From Rubrobacter_D sp963840835 (lineage in GTDB: Bacteria > Actinomycetota > Rubrobacteria > Rubrobacterales > Rubrobacteraceae): 64,000 nucleotides of DNA. Shown one piece after another: positions 8,440-16,521 of this stretch; position 1 is the first letter of the stretch; every line of letters begins with the position of its first letter. Below the pieces are notes generated by a model. It was not told the DNA's origin. It made no database searches and was given only the letters and a program-made list of their open reading frames with translations. The stretch is taken from contig CAWJAM010000002.1 in assembly GCA_963840835.1 (NCBI GenBank), forward strand, positions 248,001 to 312,000. The letters are read 5' to 3'. A program made the translations under genes and the position numbers.

Positions 8440-9489
8440 TTGAAGGGTTTGTTACGGGTGCTACCCGTTGTTCTGTTGGCCATCCTTCTGGCGGCATTCG
8501 GTGGCGTCGGTTCCGCGGGGGCGCAGGGTGCCGTGGGGGCGATCGTGGGGCCGGGGGAGTCGATCCAGAAGGCCGTCAACGCCGCAGATCCGGGCGACAC
8601 CATTCTCGTATCCGGCGTCCACCGTGAAGACGTTGTGATCCGCAAGAACGGGATCTCGCTGCGCGGCACCAACAACGCCGTGATCAAACCTCCCGCCAGG
8701 GTAGACTCGCCCTGCGGTCCGTCAGGCATCTGCGTACTCGGTGACGTGAACTTCAATACCGGCAAGGTCAACAAGTACGTGAACAACGTGAGCATCAGCG
8801 GCCTGACGGTCAAGAACTTCAGGGATAGCGGACTGTTCGCCATCGGCGCTCGCGATGCCAGGTTCACGGACAATCACCTCATCAACGACCATGAGTACGG
8901 GGCCTTCGCCCTTTTTTCGACAGGGACGAAGATAATCTCGAACGTAGCCCGCGGTTCCGATGAGGCGGGGATCTACGTGGGCGGCTCGCCCAACTCGAAC
9001 GCGAAAGTCGTGGGCAACGAGACTTACGGCAACTTCCTCGGCATCTTCATCCGCGATGCTCTGAAGGGTACTATCGCCGGAAACCGGGTCCACAATAACT
9101 GCCTGGGCGTGATGTTCCTCGCCGACGCGCCGGGTCCCTCCGGCAATTTCGAGGTGAGGGGCAACTGGGTGCGGGACAATACGCGGTCGTGCCCGGCGAC
9201 CGAGGAAACGCCCCCGCTCTCCGGGGTTGGCATCTCGCTCTACGGCGCGCAGGGAGTAAAGGTCACGGGCAACCACATCGCGGGCAACGTACCTACCGGT
9301 CCCACCATCTTCTCGGGCGGGGTGGTAGTGGTACGCGGGTTCGGCGGCACGGCGCCCAAAAACAACTCCGTCTTCACCAACGACTTTGGCCGCAACAAGC
9401 CCGATATCTACTGGGACGGCTCCGGTACCGGCAACCGACTCACCCCGAACAAATGCAACACGAGCGTCCCGGCGCGTTTCTGTAGCTAG
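8440..9489 (+). CDS. Secreted right-handed parallel beta-helix (NosD-like) repeat protein
   Basis: I place the start at TTG 8440, preceded by AAAGGAGAGG; the longer open frame upstream runs into the R1 repeat. The first 30 residues form a signal peptide (LLRVLPVVLLAILLAAFGGVG, cleaved near SAGAQ). The mature 320 residues carry successive PbH1 repeats (for example NNVSISGLTVKNF, KIISNVARGS, NAKVVGNETYGN, TIAGNRVHNN, GVKVTGNHIAGN). Such folds bind or cleave polysaccharides or organise surface structures. No catalytic site is apparent. Four cysteines near the two ends may form disulfides. Confidence 0.8.
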   Translation: MKGLLRVLPVVLLAILLAAFGGVGSAGAQGAVGAIVGPGESIQKAVNAADPGDTILVSGVHREDVVIRKNGISLRGTNNAVIKPPARVDSPCGPSGICVLGDVNFNTGKVNKYVNNVSISGLTVKNFRDSGLFAIGARDARFTDNHLINDHEYGAFALFSTGTKIISNVARGSDEAGIYVGGSPNSNAKVVGNETYGNFLGIFIRDALKGTIAGNRVHNNCLGVMFLADAPGPSGNFEVRGNWVRDNTRSCPATEETPPLSGVGISLYGAQGVKVTGNHIAGNVPTGPTIFSGGVVVVRGFGGTAPKNNSVFTNDFGRNKPDIYWDGSGTGNRLTPNKCNTSVPARFCS

Positions 9490-9496
9490 AGCCCCT

Positions 9497-9522
9497 GGGA
9501 GCCTCACTCCAGCGAGGCTCCC
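9497..9522 (+). terminator. Hairpin after the beta-helix gene
   Basis: GGGAGCCTC and GAGGCTCCC form a 9-bp stem with an 8-nt loop just after the stop codon. There is no U-tract, so termination is likely but not certain. Confidence 0.5.
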
Positions 9523-9582
9523 GCACTGCAAAGAGCTTCAACCTCTTTGCAAGCTCTCAGCAAAGCTGACTCGCTGAAATGC

Positions 9583-9619
9583 GCGGGTCAAGGAAGGGTC
9601 AAACCCCTCCTTGACCCGC
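9583..9619. repeat. Inverted repeat ahead of the lipoprotein gene
   Basis: GCGGGTCAAGGA and TCCTTGACCCGC flank a 13-nt centre. The same design (GCGGGTTAAGGA...TCCTTAACCCGC) recurs at 36871-36906, again preceded by GAAATGCGC, so this is a dispersed element rather than a local terminator. Confidence 0.6.
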
Positions 9620-9660
9620 AGTGGGGAAGGCGACGGTCTAGTCGGTTAAAATGGACGCCC

Positions 9661-10167
9661 GTGTGTTCCTTCAAGTCCGAAAATGGTCGTGCGATCCTGC
9701 CGGCGGTGACGCTGCTCCTCGTCGTGCTGCTCTTCGTCGGGGCCTGCTCCGAGAAGGCGGAGAAAACGAAAGAGAACAGCTCTCCTGAGGGGAAGACGGA
9801 GACCACGGAAGAGACGACCTCCCTTCCCAGTACCGGGCTGGAGACCACCGGCGACTCGCAGCCCCCCGAGGTCACCCTCGGCGACGACAAGGGCGGTAAG
9901 TCTGAGGTACTGATCCGGCTGGAGGGAGATCCCAAGACCACGTTCTCAGGCCTCTGCTCGGTGGGGGGAGAGCAGAACGTGCTCAGCGGCCGGGTTCCCG
10001 AACGCTTCGAATTCGATCTGAAAGGAAGGCAACTCTCGTGCCGCATCGAGAAACGGGACGGGGGCAAAGGCGACCTCAAAGTCGTCCTGGTCGCCGGCGT
10101 AACCACCCGCTCCGTCCAACAGACAAACACGCCCGGCGGCGTCATCAAAGTCTCGTATGAAGGATAG
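9661..10167 (+). CDS. Putative lipoprotein, function unknown
   Basis: GTG 9661 is chosen because TAAAAT at 9647-9652 stands 8 nt upstream, the leaderless pattern seen elsewhere here; the open frame extends further upstream through a repeat. The N-terminus has a hydrophobic segment ending in a lipobox (FVGAC), so the protein should be lipid-anchored outside the cell. A threonine/glutamate-rich linker follows, then a beta-rich domain of about 80 residues with two cysteines (GLCSVG, LSCRIE) that could form a disulfide. The pattern TTFSGLCSVGG resembles small secreted domains of unknown function. No partner gene is evident. Confidence 0.72.
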   Translation: MCSFKSENGRAILPAVTLLLVVLLFVGACSEKAEKTKENSSPEGKTETTEETTSLPSTGLETTGDSQPPEVTLGDDKGGKSEVLIRLEGDPKTTFSGLCSVGGEQNVLSGRVPERFEFDLKGRQLSCRIEKRDGGKGDLKVVLVAGVTTRSVQQTNTPGGVIKVSYEG

Positions 10168-10168
10168 G

Positions 10169-10326
10169 TTTCAGGCATCAGGCTACAGGCATCAGCTTGC
10201 CGCCGTTTGCGGGACGTTCGTTGGTGCCCATACCTTTGCCCCGTCATGCGGCCCACGTATCGTATTCTCCGACACCAGGCGTCAGCCGGAAGCTGAAACC
10301 TGAAACCTGTAGCCTGATGCCTGAAA
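10169..10326. repeat. Large inverted repeat of CAGGCATCAGG words (family R3)
   Basis: A perfect 21-bp arm at 10169-10189 (starts TTTCAGGCATCAGG) is matched by its reverse complement at 10306-10326. The 116-bp interior holds more partial copies of the same words. A related, less regular copy lies at 12041-12195 on the other side of the HD/ddl pair. Confidence 0.75.
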
Positions 10327-10363
10327 CTTGTGCCTGATGCCTTATAGATCGAAGGGAGACGTT

Positions 10364-10927
10364 TTGAACCGAGAAGAAGCCTGGGACTTAATGTGCCAGT
10401 GGACCGAGAGCGACTCGTTGCGCAAGCACATGCTCGCCGTCGAGGCCGCAATGCGGGCCTATGCTCGCCGCTTTGACGAGGACGAGGAGAAGTGGGGCGT
10501 CACCGGCCTCCTGCACGACATGGACTACGAGAAACATCCAACGCCGGACGAGCATCCGATGGTCGGGGTCGGGGAATTGGAGAGTCGAGGCTATCCCGAG
10601 GACGTCCTTCACGCCATAAAGGGGCACGCTGACTACCTCGACGTGCCCCGCGACACCCTCATGTCAAAGACGCTCTACGCCGTGGACGAGCTCTCCGGTT
10701 TCATCGTGGCTTGCGCCCTGATGCGCCCCGAGGGACTGGAGAACATGAGGGCCAAGAGCGTCCGCAAGAAGATGAAGCAGAAGTCCTTCGCTGCGGCCGT
10801 GAACCGCGACGACATCGTGAGAGGAGCCGAGGAGCTCGGCGTCGACCTCAACGAGCACATAGAGTTCGTGGCAGGCGCCTTGAGGGAGATCTCGGGCGAG
10901 CTCGGTCTCGCGCCCCGGGGTGCTTAG
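10364..10927 (+). CDS. HD-domain (HDIG) protein
   Basis: The start is TTG 10364, preceded by GAAGGGAGA at good spacing; the frame opens further upstream inside the R3 repeat. The 187-residue product has the HD-type histidine (SDSLRKHMLAVEAAM), the GLLHDMDYEKHP motif with the HD pair, a GHADY histidine and the late aspartate (YAVDELSGFIVACAL). This is the HDIG set of small metal-dependent phosphohydrolases acting on nucleotides or related phosphates; the substrate is unknown. It lies 57 bp upstream of ddl. Confidence 0.85.
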   Translation: MNREEAWDLMCQWTESDSLRKHMLAVEAAMRAYARRFDEDEEKWGVTGLLHDMDYEKHPTPDEHPMVGVGELESRGYPEDVLHAIKGHADYLDVPRDTLMSKTLYAVDELSGFIVACALMRPEGLENMRAKSVRKKMKQKSFAAAVNRDDIVRGAEELGVDLNEHIEFVAGALREISGELGLAPRGA

Positions 10928-10984
10928 AAACCGCCTCCGCGCCTCTGCTAGGATTGACGGGTACGAGAGGAGAGGAGCGGCGCA

Positions 10985-12040
10985 TTGGTCAGGGTGATGG
11001 TGGTCTTCGGGGGCCGCAGCGGGGAGCACGAGGTGTCCCTGGCCTCCGCGCGCGCCATAACGCGGGCGCTCGGGAAGAACGGCCGTCACGAGGTCGTGCC
11101 CGTCGGCATAACCAGGGGAGGGCGTTGGATCTCCTCCGGCGAACCCATGCGCGAGCTGGAGTCGGAGGCCGGCTACCTGCCCGATGGCTCCGACCTCGAC
11201 GTCTCGGGCCCACCGGTCTCCACGGCGGAGAAGCTGCCTGTGGGACTTGGCTCCGTCGACGTGGTCTTCCCCGTCTTACACGGCCCCTACGGCGAGGACG
11301 GCACCATACAGGGCATGCTCGAGCTCGCCGGCGTCCCCTACGTCGGGAGCGGCGTGCTTGGTAGCGCCGCCAGCATGGACAAGCCGACCATGAAGAAGAT
11401 CTTCGCCCACCACGACCTCCCGCAGGTCGCCTGGGTCGCCCTCACCCGCTGGCAGTGGGAGAAGAACAGGGAGGGTTGGACGGAGGAAGTCGAGAACACC
11501 CTCGGATACCCTTGCTTCGTCAAGCCGGCGAACCTCGGCTCGAGCGTCGGCATCCGCAAGGCAGAGAACGCAGAGGAGCTGGGTGATGCCGTCGACGAGG
11601 CGGCGCGCCTCGACCGGCGCATCATCGTGGAGGAGGGCATAGACGCCAGGGAGATCGAGGTCTCCGTCCTCGGCAACGAGGACCCCGAGATCTCCGTCCC
11701 GGGTGAGATCGTTATCAAGAAGAGTGGCTTCTACGACTACGAGGCGAAGTACGTCGAGGGCGGGATGGAGCTCGTCGTCCCTGCCCCCGTCCCGGGCGAG
11801 ACCGCACAGAAGATAAGGAACGTGGCCCGCATGGCCTTCGAGGCCGTAGACGCGGCGGGCATGGCGCGCGTCGACTTCTTCCTCGAACGCGGCACGGACC
11901 GGTTGCTGCTCAACGAGATCAACACCATCCCCGGCTTCACCCCAACGAGCGTCTACGCGGAGCTCTGGGCCACCAGCGGCCTCCCCTACGAGGAGCTCCT
12001 CGACCGCCTCATACAACTGGCCCTCGAACGCCACGGCTAA
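10985..12040 (+). CDS. ddl: D-alanine--D-alanine ligase
   Basis: The ATP-grasp enzyme joins two D-alanines for the peptidoglycan stem peptide. The 351 residues match family length. Key segments are VVFGGRSGEHEVSLASA (N-terminal substrate loop), PVLHGPYGEDGTIQG, YVGSGVLGSAASMDK, the ATP loop CFVKPANLGSSVGI, and EINTIPGFTPTSVY with the metal-binding Glu/Asn. The TTG start at 10985 follows GAGAGGAGAGG. Translation is probably independent of the HD gene upstream. Confidence 0.95.
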   Translation: MVRVMVVFGGRSGEHEVSLASARAITRALGKNGRHEVVPVGITRGGRWISSGEPMRELESEAGYLPDGSDLDVSGPPVSTAEKLPVGLGSVDVVFPVLHGPYGEDGTIQGMLELAGVPYVGSGVLGSAASMDKPTMKKIFAHHDLPQVAWVALTRWQWEKNREGWTEEVENTLGYPCFVKPANLGSSVGIRKAENAEELGDAVDEAARLDRRIIVEEGIDAREIEVSVLGNEDPEISVPGEIVIKKSGFYDYEAKYVEGGMELVVPAPVPGETAQKIRNVARMAFEAVDAAGMARVDFFLERGTDRLLLNEINTIPGFTPTSVYAELWATSGLPYEELLDRLIQLALERHG

Positions 12041-12195
12041 GGTATCAGGCTTCAGGCAACAGGCTTCAGCAGGGTGGATGATGTACCGCTTTGGGCGAAC
12101 ACGTACCGTATCGCATGCCCGGGCTTCCTTCGGCCCAACGCTTCGTCCTGGCCAGGCGTCAGGGTAGGCCCGAAATCCTGATGCCTTTAGCCTCA
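12041..12195. repeat. R3-type repeat downstream of ddl
   Basis: It opens with ATCAGGCTTCAGGCAACAGGC and closes with inverse words (CCTGATGCCTTTAGCC). The interior resembles that of the 10169 copy (CACGTACCGTATCGCATGC compared with CACGTATCGTATTC). Confidence 0.55.
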
Positions 12196-12399
12196 ACATT
12201 CGCCTTGCAGTCGGGAGCCGAGAATACTTTAATGGCCGCATGCCTTTCGCCCTGCTCCAGGAGGAGACGACCGGGCTCGCGGGCGCCGCGAGCGACGCCA
12301 AGAGGGCCGCCGGGAAGAGGTGCGTGGAACAACAGCTTTTCATCTTCACTGGGCTGAGGGAGTTCTTGCGGGAGGCCTATGGTTACTTCCTCGGCCTGA

Positions 12400-13262
12400 C
12401 TTCATAGGAACGTCCTCGCTTCGTTGCGGTCGTCATCCTTGGGATCTCTGCTTTCGCGTCCTTACCCGGGGCGTGCCGCGGGTTCTGCGGTGGCGGCGAA
12501 GGAGAGGGAATCGCTTTTCGACGCGGAGGCCGTACCCGCATCAAGCGCCAGGATACGGCCATAACCCTTATCCGCAACGCGCTCCGTTACGTCGTCTTCG
12601 TCATCATGGTGCTCTGTCGTACTAAGCATCTTCTTCCGTAATCCGCTGCCAGCGGCGTAGCGGGAACTACCATAATCGCCGCCGTTATCGGCTTCGGGGC
12701 GCAGAGCTTCTTGCGCGACGTGATCGCCGGTTTCTCCATCGTCTTCGAAGGGCAGTACAGCGTGGGGGACTTCGTCCTCATCAAGCCGCAGGACGTCTCG
12801 GGGGTCGTTGAAGAACTGGGCTTGAGGATGACCAAGATCCGGTCCCTCTCCGGCGAGGTGAGCTACATCCCCAACGGCACGATGCAGGGCGTCGTCAACT
12901 ACATCTCGGGCCAGCAACGGTTCAACTTGGAGGTACAGGTCTCTGACAAGGAGGCTGCCTCGCGGGTGGAGAACGCGCTCGGCGAGGCTTCGGAGCTGTA
13001 CCTGAGCCCGCCCCGCCTCGTCGAGCGGAGCGAGGCCGACGGACGCGTCAGGATGCGCATCGTGGCTGGCGTCCTGCCCTCTATGGCCTGGCTCGTCGAG
13101 GACAACCTGACGGGGCGTATAAAGGCCGCGGCCGGCGAGGACTCCCTGGCCTCAGAACCCCTGATCTACAAGGTGGACCAGGCGAACCTCAAGAGGATCA
13201 GGTCACTCCTGCCGCAAGAAGCAGAGCGGAATTTACCCCCGCAGGCGGATAGAAAGCTGTAA
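12400..13262 (+). pseudogene. Mechanosensitive channel MscS, decayed
   Basis: The C-terminal MscS domain is intact from about 12642 (GTTIIAAVIGFGAQSF, RDVIAGFSIVFEGQYSVGDFV, then the beta and alpha/beta domains with IPNGTMQGVVNYISG). Upstream, recognisable membrane parts lie in broken pieces: RNALRYVVFVIMVL around 12570-12615 is followed in frame by a stop at 12639-12641. The connecting SIFFRNPLPAA is in another frame and itself ends at a TAG (12658-12660). At least two frameshifts are therefore needed, and the pore-lining helix is split. The open C-terminal frame (TTG 12711) could still be translated but would lack the sensor helices. The full channel would release solutes on hypo-osmotic shock. 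Confidence 0.75.
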
Positions 13263-13412
13263 CAGCATTTCAGCATTTCAGCTTGTCAGCAGGAGCAGGG
13301 ACACGAGCTACTCACGGCAAACCAATGTTCCCCCGACGGAGATTCGTTCGCGGACGGGAGCTGCGCCCTTCTACGATAAGCTGAAGTGCTGACCGGCTGA
13401 AATGCTGACCGG
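13263..13412. repeat. Inverted repeat of TTCAGC/GTCAGC words (family R2)
   Basis: CAGCATTTCAGCATTTCAGC at the left is mirrored by GCTGAAGTGCTGACCGGC and GCTGAAATGCTGACCGG at the right. The gap also separates two convergent genes, so it may act as a transcriptional barrier. A second member lies at 36793-36862. Confidence 0.6.
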
Positions 13413-14045
13413 CTATTTCCCTGGTTGCCAGTCGCCGCGCAGGTGGCCGTTGGTCTGGGCCTTCTCGCGGGTCTGACGCTCACGTTCCAACCTCTCAGCG
13501 GCCGCGCTCAGGAGTTCCTTGACCTTCTGAAGGCGTTCCTGCTCGGAGGTGAGCTCCAGGATCTGCTGACGGACCTCGGGTTCGAACTCGACGCGGCCAG
13601 CGATCGCGAACGAGAGGTTCCTGTAAGGCGGCTCTATCTCTATGCCGACGGACCCCTCGGTCGCGGCTTCGACGACCCGCTCGAGCAGGGCTATACACTC
13701 CTCGGCCAGCGTACCGACATCCTCTTCGGGCTCGTCCTGGAAGTATTCGATCTCCCCCACATAGTAGGGTTTGCCCGTGAGGACGTTGTTCAGCTTGAAG
13801 CGCCGCGATCCCTCGACCAGGATCAACATCCGACCGTCCTCGTAGCGCTCGACGAGCTCGACGATCTTGGCCGTGCAGCCAACCTGCCGCGTCCCCGACT
13901 CGTCGGCGAAGACCATCCCGAACTCGTCCTCCCGCTCCAGACACTCGTTCACCATCTGCTTGTAGCGCTCCTCGAAGATGTGCAGCGGCAGCGGCGCACC
14001 CGGCATCAGCACCACGTTCAGCGGGAAAAGGGGTATGTCGGACAA
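13413..14045 (-). CDS. LON substrate-binding-domain peptidase-like protein
   Basis: The 210-residue protein is a stand-alone Lon N-domain (PUA-like). It opens IPLFPLNVVLMPGAPLPLHIFEERY, the hallmark of this family, followed by the beta sandwich segments TAKIVELVERYEDGRMLILVEG and FKLNNVL, then a helical bundle to the end. It lacks the ATPase and protease parts of Lon, as usual for these short homologues. It may bind unfolded proteins; the biochemical role is not established. Convergent with the mscS remnant. Confidence 0.9.
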   Translation of the reverse strand: MSDIPLFPLNVVLMPGAPLPLHIFEERYKQMVNECLEREDEFGMVFADESGTRQVGCTAKIVELVERYEDGRMLILVEGSRRFKLNNVLTGKPYYVGEIEYFQDEPEEDVGTLAEECIALLERVVEAATEGSVGIEIEPPYRNLSFAIAGRVEFEPEVRQQILELTSEQERLQKVKELLSAAAERLERERQTREKAQTNGHLRGDWQPGK

Positions 14046-14084
14046 GCGTACGCTCCTTTTGCTCTTTGACGCAATTTTACCAGC

Positions 14085-14420
14085 ACGCTACGGCCTGCGG
14101 CCTCCGCTTGTCAGCACGCTCCGGCTTCGCCTCCGCTTGTCAGCATGCATCGGGCTAGCGCCCTCGCTTGTCAGCACGGCGCCTTCGGCTTCGCCTTAGG
14201 CGCCTTGTCAGGAAGTCGTCTTGGGGCGCCGCCCTGAGCGTCGTACCCTACTGCCTCAGGCAGCGGTTCGTCTCACACCGCAGAGCGAGGCCCGAACGAA
14301 AAAGCTGAAAGCGAGCCCGGAGGGCGAAGCGTTGCTGACAAGCGAGGGCCGCTAGGCCCGACGCGTGCCGACAAGCGGAGGCGAAGCCGTAGCGTGCTGA
14401 CAAGCCTGCGTAGCAGGCGT
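14085..14420. repeat. Long intergenic repeat R1, copy B (inverted orientation)
   Basis: The core reads on the minus strand relative to copy A: GACTTCCTGACAAGG becomes CCTTGTCAGGAAGTC, followed by CTTGGGGCGCCG and later GAACGAAAAAGCTGAAAG. The outer words are CTTGTCAGCACGC on the left and GCGTGCTGACAAGC on the right. Confidence 0.75.
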
Positions 14421-14422
14421 GC

Positions 14423-14462
14423 TGAGACCTGCTAGGCGCCTAACGGCGCCTAGCAGGTCTCA
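14423..14462 (-). terminator. Terminator hairpin of the respiratory operon
   Basis: TGAGACCTGCTAGGCGCC and its reverse complement form a perfect 18-bp stem with a TAAC loop. It overlaps the stop codon of the last gene (14460-14609). Confidence 0.7.
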
Positions 14463-14609
14463 TTCGTCCTTGCTGATCCAGTATGTGAATCCGAGGAAGG
14501 AGGAGTAGATCGTGACTATCAGGAAGAAACTGGCGAAGAACCTGAAGATGCCGATGGGGGTCGGGTCGCCGGTGCTACCGGCCTGCAAGAGCAATGCGAG
14601 CTCCGTCAT
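14460..14609 (-). CDS. Small single-helix membrane protein of the cytochrome operon
   Basis: The 49-residue product has one membrane helix (residues 22-43, FRFFASFFLIVTIYSSFLGF) flanked by a short polar N-terminus and the charged end SKDE. The ATG at 14609 overlaps the stop of the CydA-like gene (ATGA), so it is translationally coupled. Position and size suggest an accessory subunit like CydX/CydS of bd oxidases, but the sequence is not a recognised member. The longer frame starting at 14801 is a shadow of the CydA-like gene. Confidence 0.75.
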   Translation of the reverse strand: MTELALLLQAGSTGDPTPIGIFRFFASFFLIVTIYSSFLGFTYWISKDE

Positions 14610-15949
14610 CGTCCCGCCTCTTCGGCCAGGGGGTGGGTCGGGCACTTCTCGCCAACGATCTTCTGGTCGAGCGTAACGCACCAGTGGATGAGGTAGCCGG
14701 GGTTGTTGTCGACCCGGCGCGCCGTCTCCCGCGTGTAGCCCATCGTCACCATGGTCAGCACCACGAAGAAGGCGCACGACATCAGCGCTACCTGGCTCCA
14801 CCGGCTCGCCCGGCCCCAGTGGAAGCCCGTCGCCGATGCCTTCAGGTACAGGGCGACCACGAAAAAGCCGACCAGCATCAGCCCGATCAGGCCTATGTAC
14901 TTCCAGGGGTACATGCTGCCCAGCGGTATGCTCGTGTCCTCACCCTGCCCGAAGACGAGCCCTAGCTGGGGTATCAGGCTAGCGTTGGAGGGAATTATGT
15001 TGAGCACCGTGAAGAGCGCGGTGAAACCGAGGGCGCCGACGGAGAGCTTGCGCAACGTCTCCGAGGGTTTTACGGCAAAGCGCAGCTTGTGGACGAAGTA
15101 TGCCGTCGAGGCTATGCTGAGCACGGCTATCCAGAGCACCAGCAAATTGAAGACCCAGGACTTGTCGCCGAGCATGATGGTGTTGAACGAGTCGGGGGCG
15201 CTCTCGCGGATGCCTTTCAGGTAGCCGTAACCGATGACCGGCTGCATGATCAAGAACCCGAAGCCCCAGAGGAGGCCGAAGTGTCCCATCCAGTCGTAGT
15301 ACTCCCTGTCGTCTTCTCGCGTGGTCCTGAGGTACCGCCAGCCGGCCCAGCCCGCTATCAGGAACCCGGCGTAGGAGAAGTTCCCTATAAACCGGTGCAT
15401 GTTGAGCGGCACCATCGTCTGGTTCAGAAAGCTTAAAGCAACGAGGTCCGACTGGGACTCGACCTCGGCTGGCGTGAGCATGAAGGAGGCGACCGAATCG
15501 ATCATGGTCATCGCCATCAGCCCGAAGAAACCGGCAACGAAGCCGAAGACGACATGCAAACTCTTGCGGTAGGCGAGCTTGTCCCACACGTTGTACCAGG
15601 CGTAGACGATGATGATCTGGCCCAGGAACATGAAGGCCTCGACCAGAAATACCCAGAAGAAGATGTTCTGCAGGATGGAGAAGAAGACGGGAAATAGCGT
15701 AACCAGGGCGAGCACGAACGTGATCGCAAGCGCTGCGCCTGAGGCGAAAAGCAAGACCACAAAGCGCGCCAGGTTCCTCGCGAAGCGCTCGTAGTTGGAC
15801 TGCTTGGTCACCATCCCCAGGTACTCGCTGGTGGCGGCGATCAGGACAGCCCCGATGATAAAGGCTGCAAAGAGGATGTGCGATTGAACGAGAACGGCGA
15901 TAACGACGTTCTTGCCGATTATCGGTACGTCGAGGTTACCTATGGGCAT
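14606..15949 (-). CDS. Cytochrome bd-type oxidase subunit I-like protein (second CydA homologue)
   Basis: The 447-residue protein has about nine membrane helices. It retains His24 (VLVQSHILFAA) and His185 (NMHRFIGNFSYAGF), which occupy the positions of E. coli CydA His19 and His186, and Glu104 in VEAFMFLGQ, comparable with Glu99. The quinol-loop signature GRQPW of canonical CydA is not present anywhere. This fits the branch of the bd superfamily that pairs two CydA-like chains (CydAA'-like) and lacks quinol oxidation. It lies immediately downstream of cytochrome b genes, so electrons may arrive from the bc module. The C-terminal region carries two cysteines (HWCVTLDQ, GEKCPTH). Confidence 0.8.
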   Translation of the reverse strand: MPIGNLDVPIIGKNVVIAVLVQSHILFAAFIIGAVLIAATSEYLGMVTKQSNYERFARNLARFVVLLFASGAALAITFVLALVTLFPVFFSILQNIFFWVFLVEAFMFLGQIIIVYAWYNVWDKLAYRKSLHVVFGFVAGFFGLMAMTMIDSVASFMLTPAEVESQSDLVALSFLNQTMVPLNMHRFIGNFSYAGFLIAGWAGWRYLRTTREDDREYYDWMGHFGLLWGFGFLIMQPVIGYGYLKGIRESAPDSFNTIMLGDKSWVFNLLVLWIAVLSIASTAYFVHKLRFAVKPSETLRKLSVGALGFTALFTVLNIIPSNASLIPQLGLVFGQGEDTSIPLGSMYPWKYIGLIGLMLVGFFVVALYLKASATGFHWGRASRWSQVALMSCAFFVVLTMVTMGYTRETARRVDNNPGYLIHWCVTLDQKIVGEKCPTHPLAEEAGR

Positions 15950-15961
15950 CCTCTACTCCTT

Positions 15962-16456
15962 CTAGGCCGACGGGAAGTTCATGATCCTGCTTACGGCCAG
16001 AAGCATGTTGAGGAGGACGACTACGACCACGAGGATGCCTATGACCGAGGCGAAAGGCCTACTTACGGCGTTGTAGTGCTGCGGACTACGGTCGAGCCAA
16101 GGGACGGCGAAAAGTAGCCCGATGAAGACCGTAGGCACCACCACGGCCCCGAAGGAGATCAGCGCGTAGCCGGGGAAGAACATGAGCATCTGCTCGTAGA
16201 AGAAGAAGAACCACTCGGGCCTGGGCACGTACTCTACCGTCGCCGTGTTGGCCGGCTCGGTGAGCGGCGCGGGGGCGGCGTAAGAGAGCACGACGCACGC
16301 GATGAGGATGAAGGTGCTGACGTAGCCATCCTTGAGCACCTGCCCGGGGAAGAACCCCATGGTCTCATCGGGGCGCTCGAACACGTTCTTTTCGGTGATT
16401 ACCTCTTCTTCAACCGGTTTGGCCTTGCCAGTCGCCGGAGCGTACACGTTCTTCAC
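15962..16456 (-). CDS. Cytochrome b subunit IV-like protein (cytochrome b C-terminal domain)
   Basis: This 164-residue protein is the C-terminal domain of a split cytochrome b (like PetD). The quinol-site motif is PEW within VPRPEWFFFFYEQM, followed by FFPGYALISFG. Four hydrophobic helices are visible. An extended charged N-terminus (about 40 residues) precedes the first helix. No CxxCH haem-c motif is present. It lies 65 bp downstream of the cytochrome b6-like gene and 12 bp upstream of the second CydA homologue. Confidence 0.88.
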   Translation of the reverse strand: MKNVYAPATGKAKPVEEEVITEKNVFERPDETMGFFPGQVLKDGYVSTFILIACVVLSYAAPAPLTEPANTATVEYVPRPEWFFFFYEQMLMFFPGYALISFGAVVVPTVFIGLLFAVPWLDRSPQHYNAVSRPFASVIGILVVVVVLLNMLLAVSRIMNFPSA

Positions 16457-16521
16457 CTCTCTCTGTCATGTCCCGTGCCCCAATCTTAACAGCGGCACAT
16501 CTATCGTCTCGGTAAAAGCTG

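Noticed and set aside
13425..14069. A 214-codon plus-strand frame
   Set aside because: Opposite the Lon-N-domain gene, which carries a clear family signature.
14610..14801. The 113-residue version of the small operon protein
   Set aside because: The upstream 64 codons overlap the CydA-like gene in another frame; the 49-residue form has ATGA coupling and a clean helix.
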